A stretch of 64,000 bases of DNA from Hippasteria phrygiana (Eukaryota > Echinodermata > Asteroidea > Valvatida > Goniasteridae), in NCBI GenBank assembly GCA_037893225.1, contig JAZGUH010000123.1:1595001-1659000 (forward strand). The letters are read 5' to 3'. Position numbers and translations under genes: made by a program. Below, piece after piece: positions 22,000 through 35,546 of this stretch. The number at the start of each line of letters is the position of its first letter. Within the stretch, counting starts at the first letter, position 1. A model generated the notes under the pieces. It worked only from the letters and a program-made list of their open reading frames with translations. It ran no database searches and was not told where the DNA came from.

Positions 22000-23024
22000 G
22001 GTGCTAATGTCTGTACAGTGAATGCTTCACACCAAGTGATGTAATTGTCACTGATTGTCCTGTGAGCTTGAAGAGGATGTTGCAAGTTTGTCTGTCAGCA
22101 GATCCCATCTACACCAAACTGAGAATGATGTGCTTGAGTGTCACTATATCCCACCAAATGCCTTGGAGGACGGTATTGAGCACCTAAATACTTTTAAAGC
22201 AGAGCCTCATCTGAGCAACAAATAACCTGTTGCTTTGACAACTCTGAAGATGTGTCCACAATCCCTGTTATTCATTCGTCAAGTACTGAAAACTAAACCA
22301 TTCATTCGTCAAGTACTAAAAACTAAACCAAACAGTGCCAACAATCTCAAATTGCTTTTCCTCAATTATCTAGCCTTGATTGACAACTTGATTGCCTCTT
22401 CACGATACAACAGTTATCATTTCATATGTCCATCAGAAATTAACATTTGGCCAGGAACCTTGATGAAATCCTCCATACCAAACTCTACCACATGCAGTAA
22501 CCCGCTGGCTCATTCTTTGTCCTTGACAGGGACATGAAGCCCCAAGCACATCCTCCAGAACCTCCTGGTGGATTTGGAAGGATCTGGGATGGTTAGATGG
22601 TTTCGGGCTAATAAGCCGGTGATACTTGGTGTGAAGTTAGGGGTGTGATGTAGACAGAGTTGACACAGATGACACAGTTAATACAGTTAATTAAATTTCA
22701 GCTTAAGGACATCATTTATTTGACCAACCCAGCTCCCTTCCTCTGCAACCAAACAACTATAACTTATTCAGCCACCCAACACTAACCCCTGCCGTCTTCA
22801 ACCACTAAACACCATAAGTGAACCTTAAACTGTTATCATTAGAATTTCTGTAATAATATTAATTTGAATTATTTCAACACACGCAGGCACGCTACCAACT
22901 GCTTGCTCGAAACACGTATCTCATTTTTCAAATCACTACAACTGATAGAACACATTACACAGTAAAATTACAGTGTTGAGTACCATAATTTATCTCAAGA
23001 AACTAATTTTCACAACATTCAGTC
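22000..23024. other. 5' flank of GPCR A, unit 2
   Basis: Counterpart of 6699-7723, with the 29-bp duplication at 22,270-22,329. It lacks the unit-1 insertion. Confidence 0.5.
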
Positions 23025-23519
23025 TAGGGCTGTATATTTTTGAATAATTAAGTATTCGATTATTCGAAACTAGGTTTGACCGAATATTCGAATATTCGAT
23101 ACTCGCTGATCAAGTTTTTCACGCGTCAGCTGCAGTTGCTTGCCGCACTGGTAAAAAGTTGCACGCAAACCACGCCGATGTTTTACGTGCGGCGATCGAT
23201 ACTATAAACTGCCCGATCGACATTTTTTGCATGCGCCTGTTGTATCAAGATCATTACGGGACGTATAACAAGAAACCAAACTCCAGCCTGCGTTTTTGTC
23301 AGGATTTTTTACAAAGGGGAACAATAACCTCCATCCACAAAAAAGTTACTTTCAACAAAAGTGCTACATTTGACACTGCTAATTAAAGCGCCGTAACTTT
23401 TTATAGCATCAGAGTCGTATCATATTTTTTTTCTCGAATATTCGAACCATCAAAAAAGTATTCAAATATTCGGTTGACGATCGAATATTTGAATATTCAG
23501 TATATTCGGGACAGCCCTA
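23025..23519. mobile_element. hAT-type MITE (family 1), clean copy, unit 2
   Basis: The best reference for the family inside the array: 495 bp, TAGGGCTGT...ACAGCCCTA, bounded by ATTCAGTC at 23,017-23,024 and 23,520-23,527. This is the pre-rearrangement state of the unit-1 element. Confidence 0.88.
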
Positions 23520-24506
23520 ATTCAGTCCCATCTAAAAAAAGGTTAGACTCTTCTTGGCATCATTGGCCTTTTTCTTAAAGGACCTGTGTGCCTATACATG
23601 TACTCCATATTAAGTAAATAAACCTTTTTGACTTCTCAATGCATTGTGGGCATTGATAACAGGCAAACCATAATTTGTGCACAAACGTATGGCACTGTGA
23701 ACTAGTCCAAACATTCATTGATTTGATTTACAACTGAAGGAACCAAGCTTGCCGAGTTGCAGGAACATGTACCATAAAAATATCAGTACAGACTATGAGA
23801 AGCAATGGATCTCCGGTGAGAGAGTGATTGTAAGGATGTGACCCACTCGTCTCCAACCAAATTAACAATGCCCTTCTGTATTCTATCTAATATAGTGACA
23901 AGCAGAAGCACAAGCTCAGATGTGGGAACAGTAGGATACTATTCACAAATGTGACCCACTCTACAAAAATGAGTTTGATGTGTTAAAAATACATTTTTAA
24001 GCTTTACAGTTGGTCTGAAAGAGCATGAAATAAGCTTTCATTTGATATATGGCACAACTCTGCAGTGTAATGCATTGTTTTTTTATGATTTCTTTTATGT
24101 GTGCGACATTAAAACACCCCCTACGTGAAAGTGTAATGCGCGACATCCGACTCATTTTTGCAGAGCGGGTCACAAATATCTTTGCATGGGACTTATGAAA
24201 GACCTCCGGAATTAGAACAGCTAATAATGCCATATTAACCAATCAAAATAAGATGAAAAGTAAAGTTAAAACCATCACAACCAATGTGACTGATCGCATC
24301 CATTCTCCTGTTGTCGGACTGAAGTACTTTCCAGTTAGATTATTTAATTAGATTTACTTATTAACATTTAAAAACTTAAGCAAACAGATTAAAATAAACC
24401 ACCTTTAAAAAAAGTCAGACTCATGTCACACCACATTGCTCTGATTGAAGCCGTGGCTTATTCAATTCATTTTCCATTGTTTTTGCTATTTTTTGCCACT
24501 GTTCTG
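23520..24506. other. 3' flank region of GPCR B, unit 2
   Basis: Counterpart of 9024-10,010, interrupted by the 225-bp element at 23,950-24,174. No gene seen. Confidence 0.5.
23950..24174. mobile_element. 225-bp terminal-inverted-repeat element, unit 2
   Basis: Same TGTGACCC...GGGTCACA ends and length as at 9454-9678. Confidence 0.75.
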
Positions 24507-26558
24507 TATACGGGTCATTCCATGCCAAATCACCCAGAGGTTGTCAGGGGTCCAACTGGGATTTGGTTGAAACTTTAAAAAAAAATACCTCAGCATGCAT
24601 CATAAACACACGCACAATTTTAGTGCCAAACTCCAAGTCGTTTCTGAGATATAACCTAAAAATTCCTACCCCACTCGCTTTTTCTATTCATAATTGCACC
24701 GGTAATGTTTTTTACATTTTTGGAGGCCCATATCTCCAAAATGCAGTGGGATTTTTACTTTTAAAGTGTTACACAGGTTAAATGGCATCCAATCTGCAAA
24801 ATGTTGTGATCACAAGTAGCATATCGTTTTACCTTTACGAGATACAGGCCCTCGAACCCCTATTTCAGATGAGAAAAGTAACATTTTGCCATATTTGGCT
24901 CCCTCCTGGTGCCCACAGAAATGGTCAGAATGACTTCATATTTCATATGCATAAACATTAGGTGCATGTGTATGCTTCTAATCAAGGACTAACCAGCCAC
25001 ACCTTTTATGGAGATGTGGCCATCAGCGTCTGAATTTGGGTCCACAGAACAAAAATGCCGAAATGACACCCCCCGCTTTTTGATGGGCAGTTCACCCAAT
25101 CTTCCACTACCCATCCAACTGAAACTTGCATGTAAAAGTACTATATCCAATCTACATTTGATGTGAAATTCAGGCTGATATCTTTTTCCCCTTCATGTGT
25201 AAGGGGCTTTTGTAAAAAAAAAAAAAGGCATACTTTGCATATGGGTCAACGAACTTTGGAGAAATTAGCATATGTAAACACTTGTATAAAGTTTGTTGAC
25301 CCATATGCAAAATATACCTTTTTTTTTTCAAAAATAAAAAAACATGACTGATAACAGATACCAACCTGAATTTTGTACCAGTCAGGTGAACCGCACATCA
25401 GAAGGGGGGGGGGGGGTGTTTTTTGGCATTTTTCTCTGCAGAGCCACGTTCAGACCCTGACCATGTCCCCCGAAAGGGTGTGATTAGTTAATTCTTGATA
25501 AGAAGTAAACACTTGCACCTAGTGTGTATGCATATTGAATATTAAGTCATTCTGACTTAGTGGGCACCGGGCAGGGGGGGGGGGGGGGGGGGGTGCATTC
25601 GAGTAGCTCACCCGGGTCGACTCGGGTGAAGGCAGACGGGTCAGCCACGAGAGCTGGGCTAATAGAACAGTCAAACGCCCTCTCCTGTTGATGTCACCTT
25701 GCACTCGAGTCGGCCATGGAGGAATAAGAGTCGACGATTGTGTAGTTAGTAGTTACGGACTCCTCTTTATATTTGAGCCATTTCGAGTCAAGGTTGTTTT
25801 TATCATTTCAAAATTAATTTATCAACCTAAAGTATACTCCTCTAAATTCTAATGACATAATTTTTGGTAATTCTGAACAGTTTCCTGCGGGAGAAAATGC
25901 AATTTTCTTACGTGTTTTACGGTTGGTGTCTTGCGAATCATTGCGTTCTTCGCCATCTTTATTTTCGTGTTGTGTTTTGTCATCTTTGTTGTCGTTTTAC
26001 CAAAAAATTTCCCACAAAAACATTTAAAACTCTGCCCTCTATCTATACGACACACCTGTTTGCAATCTAGTTTGCTAAGTCCAATAACTTAAAAGTAGAT
26101 TTTGTTCTCATATAGGAACAGTCCTTAACTACACAATTGCCCTTGAGGTCAGCCATATTTTTAATTCCCCGCTCCAGTACAATCTGTGGGTAGTCAGACT
26201 TAACTACGCATGCGTGTGACGTAATTCCACCAGTGACTCTGCTCCGCGAGCAGGGTCTGTGGTGGCTGACCCAAGTGAGCCCCGGGTATTATGTCAGACA
26301 TAATCGAACGGCACGGGGCCAACCCGAGTCGACCCGGGTGAGCTACTCGAACGCACCCTATGAATGTGAAAAAGGGGGGCAGGGTAGGAAATTTCAGAGG
26401 GGTCATATCTCAGAAACCATTTGAAGACGGACACTAACATTTTGCATGTGTTCATGGTACATGTCGAGGTACTTTTAGAAAAAGTTTCAACAAAAACTGA
26501 GTCGGACCCCTGACAACTTTTCAGAAATTTAGGTGATTTTGCACCGAATGACCCATAC
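24507..26558. mobile_element. 2-kb imperfect foldback element, unit 2
   Basis: Same nested-arm structure as at 10,011-12,059. The G-run before the inserted element is longer here (about 19 G versus 15), a normal slippage difference. Confidence 0.75.
25591..26359. mobile_element. 769-bp element with 37-bp inverted ends, unit 2
   Basis: Same length and ends as at 11,092-11,860; left end GGGTGCATTCGAGTAGC, right end complement GGGTGCGTTCGAGTAGC. Confidence 0.75.
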
Positions 26559-26717
26559 AAAAGTGGTTGGGTAAAAAACAAAAGTGCAGTCCATCTAGAA
26601 CTTATTTTTCTTTCTTTTCTATTTTTCAAGTGATTGCTCTTTTGTTACATTAAATTTGTGGTTGCATAAGTCTGATTACACTGGGATAATGATAAGTTTT
26701 GCTGTCATTGTTTGATG

Positions 26718-27671
26718 TCAGTAGCAATGTGAGGGTAGCAAGCTGTGCACTGCTTGCCGAAGCTCCTTGTTCCTCCAGTAATAAATGACGACATTCAGCC
26801 AACTGTTGCTTAATAAGAAAGCTTCTGCAGTAATATCCAAACTGTGCCCATGTGAGATGATGCCATGTGAGACTAAGACGAGTCTAACAATGTTGAACCC
26901 CCAGCAGATGCATAAAGCTCCCGTTATGATGATGACGGTCGTAACAGACTTGGTGCTGATTGGTTGCGGAGCGTTCGGTCTCTCTTGAGGGTTGCCAATT
27001 TGAATCTGAGCAGCAATGCGTCGAGCCTGATGACGAGCAATTTTGAGAATGTGTACATAAAGTATCAGTATGATACTAAATGTAATTGTGAGTAAGGAGA
27101 TGTACACAGCATACAAGGCAGATTTACCTTTAACTGGCCTGCAGTTGTTTTTGATGGAGATTTTGAAAAGGCCTTGTAACAATATGACATGCAGAGTGAT
27201 GCTTGCAGTCAGAGTCACTGTCCAAATAAGAGCGATACTAATCTTTGCCCGTTTTGGTGTCATGAGATTTGGGTAGCGCAGGGAATGGACAATAGCAATG
27301 TAGCGATCAATTGTTAAAAGGACCAGGGACATCATACTAACTAAAAAGAGTGATGGAGATAAGCCTTGCCAAACAGTGCAGAGAAACTCTCCCAGCACCC
27401 ATTTGCCTGCTATGAGTGAAGTCAGCCTTGGAGTTGCAGAAAAAAGCCCAATGCAGATGTCAGAAATAGTAAGCGAAGCCATGAACATCTTGGTGGTTTC
27501 TTGGATGCCGCTGGCCCGATGAAGAGTAACAAGGCCCAGTGGATTTAGAATGAGTATCAGAACGATCACCAGAGTCACAAGCACATTGGCAAAGATTTTC
27601 AACGGCTCCTGCTTTGCAGTGAATGCTGCTTGTGTGGTCATTTCAGATGCATTGCTGTATGTAGAATTCAT
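26718..27671 (-). CDS. Class A GPCR, type B, copy 2
   Basis: Intact 317-residue receptor from ATG 27,671 (context AACCATGA). It differs from B copy 1 at residue 2-3 (N-S-T versus N-A-T, sequon kept) and residue 161 (His, the state also seen in all type A copies). Asp71 (2.50), C98/C177, DRY at 122-124 and W150 are present. A third B copy would be expected about 14.5 kb further on, but the array ends first, so A has three copies and B two in this window. Confidence 0.93.
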   Translation of the reverse strand: MNSTYSNASEMTTQAAFTAKQEPLKIFANVLVTLVIVLILILNPLGLVTLHRASGIQETTKMFMASLTISDICIGLFSATPRLTSLIAGKWVLGEFLCTVWQGLSPSLFLVSMMSLVLLTIDRYIAIVHSLRYPNLMTPKRAKISIALIWTVTLTASITLHVILLQGLFKISIKNNCRPVKGKSALYAVYISLLTITFSIILILYVHILKIARHQARRIAAQIQIGNPQERPNAPQPISTKSVTTVIIITGALCICWGFNIVRLVLVSHGIISHGHSLDITAEAFLLSNSWLNVVIYYWRNKELRQAVHSLLPSHCY

Positions 27672-29274
27672 GGTTCTAATGTCTGTACAGTGAATGCTTC
27701 ACACCAAGTGATGTTGTCACTGATTCTCCTGTGAGCTTGAAGAGGATGTTGCAAGTTTGTCTGTCAGCAGATCCCATCTACACCAAACTGAGAATGATGT
27801 GCTTGAGTGTCACCATATCCCACTAAATGCCTTGGAGGACGGTATTGAGCACCTAAATACTATCAAGGCAGAGCCTCATCTGAGCAACAAATAACCTGTT
27901 GCTTTGACAACTCTGAAGATGTGTCTACAATCCATGTTATTCATTCGTCAAGTACTGAAAACTAAACCAAACAGTGCCAACAATCTCTAATTGCTTTTCC
28001 TCAATTATCCAGCCTTGAATGACAACTTGATTGCCTCTTCACGATATTTCTTTTCCCATAAATGCATCACTTAACCATATTTTAAGAGATATAACGATTG
28101 ACAGTTTTGTTAAGTGACTGTACCTTGGATTGTGTTTATTTGTGTCCATGAAAGCATCCTGAAGGCACACAAAAATCACCCAGTCTTGATAAATGAAAAC
28201 TGACATTATCAGGGCAACTGCTTTATGTCATTTGATGTCCTATAGACTGCTCTGAGATGATCAGAAGGCAATTATTTGTAAGCTTGAAGGGGTCTCACTG
28301 GCAACCCCAGCCAGCTTGGCAGGGAGATTCCAGACGCAGGTAAAAAAGGCTGTGATTGAATGGTATTCATTCCATAAATTGCCTTATTGTCTTTTAATCA
28401 AACATGTTAATTAAATTTTGATTTAATTTTGGTGTAATGTTTTATAAATTTTGATTGTATTAATTCAGACTGCTTGAGCAGTTTCGTTAAACTTGGATAA
28501 TTTCCTCCCCAAATCCCTACTTCCGCCCTTGATTACAGCTTCTCCCCTTCATGCAGCCGGATCACCTGCCACAATGTCATCAAGCCCTGCGGCCACCCCA
28601 TCCCCACCCTGCCTCCATCAGCCTCTGTTCTGACCCCTAAACTAGCCCTGTCATTGACCCCTTCCCATCCTGGTCTCCCAGTCCCACTGTGCCCTGCACA
28701 TGCTAATGTGCCTGGACATACTGACAGCAGCCCAGGAAGCCCAGTTGATGGTCTTGGCTGTGCAGATGGAGAGGCAGTGCATCACTAAATGTGTACTCTA
28801 ATTGGTTAACAGGTTTGAAGGTGAGATGGTTGATCCATTTTTTTCAGCCTCTTTGTCAGTCCATCTGTTTTCTGTCTGTCCTTGTGAAGGATGTATCAAG
28901 TTCAACTTCAGATGTCATCGTCAGTCTCTTGTCTTTGACAAGTATACCAAAGTTGAACCCCAGATATATCCCATATTAATTAAACTGATGTGAGTGCATA
29001 TAGCTGTGTGTTCACTCGCATTGATCACTAGTCAACATCACTCAATCCTACACAAACTTGGACGTGGACATTTTTTACTAGATTTGAGTGACCATCTCAT
29101 ACTCAGTATTCCATGACCTGATCTGGGTGAGTGACCTATGGTTTTAAAGAGAAGATCTTAGGCTACATAATTATGCTAATTTGGTGACATCAGTATGATT
29201 AATATGGGATATATGTGGTCTTTAATTTCGGTATACTTTTTGACTCATCTTTTAACCATGGCAACTAAATCTGT
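27672..29274. other. Spacer between GPCR B and transposase relic, unit 2/3 joint
   Basis: Counterpart of 13,173-14,774, including the C+T-rich stretch near 28,540-28,760. No gene seen. Confidence 0.5.
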
Positions 29275-31043
29275 TTGCGGAACCCAATTTTGCACTTAAC
29301 CTTAACCCCAGAGGCATTTTTGGCCAAGAACCTTGATGAAATCCTCCATCCTGCTGTATTCAAATCTAGTGGTTATTGTATCTGGCCTGTTCACTGTTTG
29401 CTTATTGAGTTGCCCCCACGTTTGAGGAAGCAGAATAGAATGTTAACAACATTGTGGTTTGGAAAGCTAAAACCTCACACAGAAACCTAATTGAAACCGT
29501 TTGTTCAGGAAATGGAACAACTTGCAGCACAAGGTGTAACATGGAAAGATGGGAATTCAGGATGGGTTAAACGTACTAGGGTGGTAGCAGCTGTTTGTAT
29601 TGCAGACACAATCTGTCGGCCAATGATAAGAAACTGCACTCAGTTTAATGGGCACTTTGGGTGTGACTGGTGCTACCACCCAGGTGTAACTGTAGCAAAA
29701 GGGCAAGGCCATGCACGAGTCTATCCATACGAGGAACATGTCCTGACTGATGACGAACATCACAGGCATGCTTATCAAGCTTTGGAAGAAGGGGTTCGAG
29801 TGTCTGGTGTCAAAGGGCCGACGATACTTATGCGTCTTCCACACTTTAACATGATCAGTGGATTTGCACCAGATTACATGCATGCAGTTCTTCTCGGGAT
29901 ATGTAGACAGATGACATGTGGTTCGATTCATCCTACCATCAGTCACCATGGTATATTGGAAGAAGTGTTGATAGGCTTGATGAGCGGTTGTTGGCAATCC
30001 ATCCTCCACAAGAAATAACCAGACGTCCACGCTCCCTCAAGACCAGGAGATACTTCAAAGCAAATGAATGGCGGGCTTTTTTTGCTTTTTTATTCAACAG
30101 TCATTCTAGAAGGAGTGTTAGGTCATAGGTACAAGGGGCATTTGGATCTACTGGTTGTAGCCATACATGCTCTTTTGAAGGATGAAGTGAAAACCACATC
30201 AATAGACATGGCTGAAAGGCAGCTTTCAGAGTTTGTAGAGCAGATGGAAGATCTCTATGGTGTGGAACATTTGTCCTTCAACATCCATCAATTGATGCAC
30301 GTATCACAGTCTGTGAGAAATTGGGGCCCCCTCTGGGCAATATCTGGTTTTACTTTTGAGGATCAAAATGGAGTCTTATTAAAGTTTGTCAAAGGAACAC
30401 AGTATGTACCCGAGCAGATTTACAACCACTTTGTTTTGAAGGAAAGTTTACCTTCAGAAGCCAACAAGAAGATGGTTGGAGCAACTCCGCCAGTGTGCTC
30501 AATGTATTTACGGCTGACATCAACCCAGAAGCACCCACACAGTCATTACCATCTGTCAGTCGATGTTGTTGTTTGTGGCCTACCAGTGTTAATGAAGTTG
30601 AAGCCTGTAGAGCAGATTGCTATTGAAGGCTGTCTGGGGAGAGTTTTGGATGTTGGACATTTTGTACAACACTATATAAACGTTTCATTGTGAACCATAC
30701 AATGTATCATGCACTGAAGTACAAGCAGTCTCCAAAAAGTTCGAACTACACCTTCATGTCTTCAGAGGGGTCATTCTGGGACATACTGAGTTTTGTTTCA
30801 TTGAAGGTGTGTGGCCATGTGGAATATTGTGATTGTAGGTATGACAGGTTTGTCATAGCGAGGCAGCTCAGACCAGTGTCTCAATCAGTCAGATGTCAAC
30901 AGCTCTATGTCCAACAGGTAGAAGTTCTTCAGCATATGGTTAGGGCTTTCTCAGTCACTGAAATGGAAAGAAAAGCAGTAAGGATGACTAATGGGCATAA
31001 GGTTTTTGTTGCACCTTTGCCAAACAAATTAGAGAGTGATTAA
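29275..31043 (+). pseudogene. EnSpm/CACTA-like transposase relic, unit 3
   Basis: Carries the same in-frame TAA before LKPFVQEMEQL (29,488-29,490) and the same later frame breaks as unit 2, so the lesions are inherited. At about 30,660 it has the shorter GACATTTTGTACAAC form shared with unit 1 rather than the unit-2 form. The segment reading CGHVEYCDCRYDRF near the end contains a Cys-rich patch whose role is unknown to me. It is not functional. Confidence 0.75.
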
Positions 31044-31420
31044 ATCTTGGTGAGCAATTCTGCGACATTAATTCTACATGTTCTTGTATTTAGGATACAT
31101 ACATGTAAATCTAAATGATTTTAGGATTTATAGGTGATGGAACTTTTGTTGCGATGTTGTGCAAAGCCACATTTTTCTTCCGTATCCTCATTATTTAATT
31201 AAAACAACTTAAAGGAACCATGCTTCCCAAATTGACCGGATCACATTTTATTTCATAAATAAATTCATTTATATGTATTAAATGTGAATTAAAAGCCAAA
31301 CTGGTTTAAGCGAAGTTTTAGTGTGATTATTTGCCGCTCAAAAATTGACCCCCCCTTTTTGAAATTTGTTGAGACTCAAATTGAGGGCGCTGTTCGTGAC
31401 GTAGACCGAGGCACCGAAAT
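31044..31420. other. A+T-rich spacer, unit 3
   Basis: Counterpart of 1242-1618; no gene seen. Confidence 0.5.
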
Positions 31421-31866
31421 TCATGGATCGACTCGATAGTCTGGACCCGGCCCGTATACACACACTAGGTCTACACGTGCAATTTCGTAAGTTGCAACAA
31501 CAACTAACATTGAACTTACCCTGATTTTCTCCCTTTTAGAGAAGGCTCCTCGGGGAATGGGCCGTTTAACTGCTTTCGCCTTTATCTTACTCACATCTGG
31601 GAACTTTGTTGGGATGGCAGTGGACTTGAGCATATTTTTAATGGTCATCCCAAAGGATTTGAAAATACCAGTATCGAAACACGACGGCTCAAAGTGGTCG
31701 CTACATAACACTGAAAAGCTGCTGGGGCCGGATGGACCTCTTTGCTCGTCACCTTCACTTTCGCCGTCCGAATTCTCCGATATTTCGCTTCAGTTGGAAA
31801 TAAATAAAGGCTTACTCCACCCGTCGTTGTTTTGCTGCACCCAGCAGCCACACACCTTGTCGGCAT
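31421..31866 (-). pseudogene. THAP zinc-finger exon, frameshifted, unit 3
   Basis: Third copy, starting ATG at 31,866. The two readable blocks are MPTRCVAAGCSK..LYLFPTEAKYRR and LCSDHFEPSCF..GMTIKNMLKS, in neighbouring frames. The GTAAGT donor is kept at about 31,519. The expected central Trp of THAP domains is not visible in either frame at the joint, which supports real damage there rather than an unseen intron. Confidence 0.7.
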
Positions 31867-33974
31867 GGCCGAAAAACCACTATATTTTGCTTAGATTTTG
31901 GACGAAGAATTTTCGCTGTACAATGTACACACAATGCATACCCGTGATGAGTGGGTAATGTGCCTCGATCTACGTCACACACTTATGTTAATGAGGGTCC
32001 CACTCAGGGGGCGGAGTAGCTTGGACAAACATTTTCAAAAATTGTTTTCTCATATTTAATCTGGGAAATAATTGTCTCTGGACACAAAATATCATTGTCA
32101 AGATAATACTTTATTGTTTTAAGCAGGAATAATGCAATATATATATCCTATATCATGTTTCCTTTAATAATCTACAGTTCTCGAAAAACGGCTAAACTTC
32201 GTCAATATAAAGTGTTTAGCAAACACGTATTTCACATTTTTCTGTTGTTAATAACGATATCTATAGTGTGACATCATTTAAAAGTGTACGAGTATGGCTG
32301 TGCACAAATTACTTATCTACAATTTAACAAAATCCAAGTGCTATCATATTGCAACTAAGTTTAATGTTTATACACCGTACATTCTAAAAATCAAACACAG
32401 ATGAACTCATTTTCCCCCACAATTCTTAACGTTAGGCTATTTTTGGAATATGACATGCAGGTCTACGATTACCTTTGTCTTTAAGATCGTCCAACAAATT
32501 CATTCGGATAGCAGAGGAAAATGGAGTGTGTGTCCCCTTTTCCGTGATTTCCGGCCGGGTGCAATCTGTCTGAGGTTTTTGTCTGCTATTATGCATTGCT
32601 TATTCGTATGGTGAACCAAGCTGATAAAGTTTCAAGAACATTCTTGACCATGGCTCATAAAAAAAAACTGCTTTTGATCGGCACGTACATACACGCAGTA
32701 CAATTGCTGTCCGAAAACATTTATCCTCCATAGAGAATGTGACTTTTTGTATTTATAGACTAATCCGGCAACCAAAATTAAAAGCATTTACTGCGGTGGC
32801 ACCACGCTCGCGTGTGTGTTTTACGCACGCGCTCGACGCAGCTTCGACCAACGGGGTGTTTACAACTTGCCAAAATGCGCACGCGACTCAGATTAAAGAA
32901 CACGGGCAGCCTGCACGCGAGCGCGGCACCACTGTAAAAATTTCCACTGTAAAAAATTCCTGTATATGCGCATTTCAAAAGCACTGTTTTCTCATTAATT
33001 CTCGACCATTCTGTAAATTAAATGTCTGGTAATTTTTTAAGAGATCTGACCGGTTTGGTTAATATGTATCAGCACTCTTCTTTAATTAATGGACGATGTG
33101 CATGTTTTCTTGGCAAATTGTTAAATCAGGGCCGTTGAGCAAAATAACGTCTGTAAGTATTTTATATGCAAGCAGTAATAATGACACAACTGGTCCACGA
33201 GATATTGAGATGAACATTTTCAAGTATTTCTGCATTATTCAAGAATATTCATGATTGTTTTTACAACCATTAGTTTATTTTGACTGAGTAAATCTAATTC
33301 TTCATAAATTGATTTTGAACATCAAAAGAGAATTGCTTTCTCCATATTGATGTTCAAACTGAGTGGGAATTTTCTTTTAATGTCAAAGACGTACTGTACA
33401 AATGCAAGAAATACTGTATAACTATTTGTATTTATATACAAATAAATGTGCATTTTTATAACAATGTATACCCGGTACACTACTAAAGCCCGTTTGCAAT
33501 TATCTGAAAACCAAATTGACCAAATTATTTTTAAAAACGTGTGTAGGCCTATCCGCATAAATGGTACAAACATCTTGTGAAAATTATTATAATGCTGTCA
33601 TAGTAAATAAAACATGTTATGCATTTCAAAAAAGTTTCACGGAAAGTTACTGGTGATAATGTACTAGGAATGTTGCATATGGCCCTGACATTTGTCTCCC
33701 TCGTGCTCATACGATGCTTACTTAATGCATGTTTAAGATTTCTACAAATATATCTAGCTTAAGCGCACTGAGAAAGCCACAAACAAGTTGCACCGATATC
33801 TTGCATTACACATATAATCAATTAACCTCATCGAAAGCAGAGCCCTGCAGATTTCCTATGCACAAACATTAATCAATGGAGGAGTCCCTTATAATCACGA
33901 AAATTATGACTTCTCCCTATGCTATTTTAATGTTCCCTTTTATGCTTTCTACGATTCTTAATGCTGTATAGGTG
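31867..33974. other. Intergenic spacer, unit 3
   Basis: Counterpart of 2065-4172. It matches unit 1 at variable sites up to about 33,040 and unit 2 from about 33,206 onward. No gene seen. Confidence 0.5.
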
Positions 33975-34160
33975 TCTTATAGGTCTCTAAAGCCATCCTA
34001 TAGAACAACACAGACCCCTATAGGAATCCTATAGGACACAAAATTGTCCTATAAGAATCCTATAGGAATGTTTAGAGTCCTTTACATGTCCTATATGAAT
34101 CCTATAGGATTCTATAGAATCCTATAGGATCCTATAGGATTCCTATAGGACTTTTTTGTA
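33975..34160. repeat. CCTATAGGA palindrome cluster, unit 3
   Basis: Same series as in units 1 and 2, with the unit-2 form CTCTAAAGCC at its left edge. Confidence 0.8.
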
Positions 34161-34164
34161 AGGG

Positions 34165-34658
34165 GGGGCTGTTCATTTTTGAATAATTAAGTATTCGATT
34201 ATTCGAAACTAGGTTTGACCGAATATTCGAATATTTGATACTCGCCGATCAAGTTTTTCACGCGTCAGCTGCAGTTGCTTGCCGCACCGGTAAAAAGTTG
34301 CACGCAAACCACGCCGATGTTTTACGTGCGGCGATCGATATTATATACTGCCCGATCAACATTTGTTTGCATGCGCCTGTTGTATCAAGATCATTACGGG
34401 ACGTATAACAAGAAACCAAACTCCAGCCTGTGTTTTTGTCAGGGTTTTTTACAAAGGGGAACAATAACCTCCATCCACAAAAAAGTTACCGTCAACAAAA
34501 GTGCTACATTTGACACTGCTAATTAAAGCGCCGTAACATTTATAGCATCAGAGTCGTATAATATTTCTTTTTTCAAATATTCGAACCGTCAAAAATGGTA
34601 TTCAAATATTCGGTTGACGTTCGAATATTTGAATATTCAGTATATTCGGACAGCCCTA
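34165..34658. mobile_element. hAT-type MITE (family 1), GPCR A flank, unit 3
   Basis: As at 4363-4856, same left-edge damage. Confidence 0.8.
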
Positions 34659-35546
34659 ATTCAGTCCCATCTAAAAAAGGTTAGACTCTTCTTGGCATCA
34701 TTGGCCTTTTTCTTAAAGGACCTGTGTGCCTATACATGTACTCCATAAGTAAATAAACCTTTTTGACTTCTCAATGCATTGTGGGCATTGATAACAGGCA
34801 AACCATAATTTTTGCACAAACTTATGGCACTGTGAACTAGTCCAAACATTCATTGATAATATTTACAACTGAAGGAACCAAGCTGGCCGAGTTGCTGGAA
34901 CATGTACCATAAAAATATCAGTACAGACTATGAGAAGCAATGGATCTCCGGTGAGAGAGTGATTGTAAGGATGTGACCAACTCGTCTTCAACCAAATTAA
35001 CAATGCCCTTCTGTATTCTATCTAATATAGTGACAAGCAGAAGCACAAGCTCAGATGTGGGAACAGTAGATACTGTTCCCACATATCTTTGCATGGAACT
35101 TATGAAAGACCTCCGGAATTAGAACAGCTAATAATGCCATATTAACCAATCAAAATTGGATTCAAAAGTAAGTTACAACCATGACAAACAATATGACCAA
35201 CCACATCCTTTCTACTGTTGCATCTAAACTTTGTTGGACTAAGTACTTTCTAATTAGAATGTTTAATTAGATTTACTTATTAACATTGATATTCATGATG
35301 ATGTAAATAAGAAGAGATTATTGCCCTGTTCAGTGTGTTTTTTTTGTCCAGGAATTGTACAGAAGTGGGAGAACACTGAACAAAAATGCAGTCCATCTAT
35401 CTAGAGCCCAATTACATGTATTTTTTTTCTGTTCATTGCTAATTTGTATGATCATTTAAAAATTCTCCTTCCGTTCAGTTATATGTGTGGTTGTATGTGT
35501 CTGGACTTACGTAGGACGATGCTATTAAATGTTATTTGTTGAAAAG
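34659..35546. other. 3' flank of GPCR A, unit 3
   Basis: Counterpart of 4857-5744. No gene seen. Confidence 0.5.
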
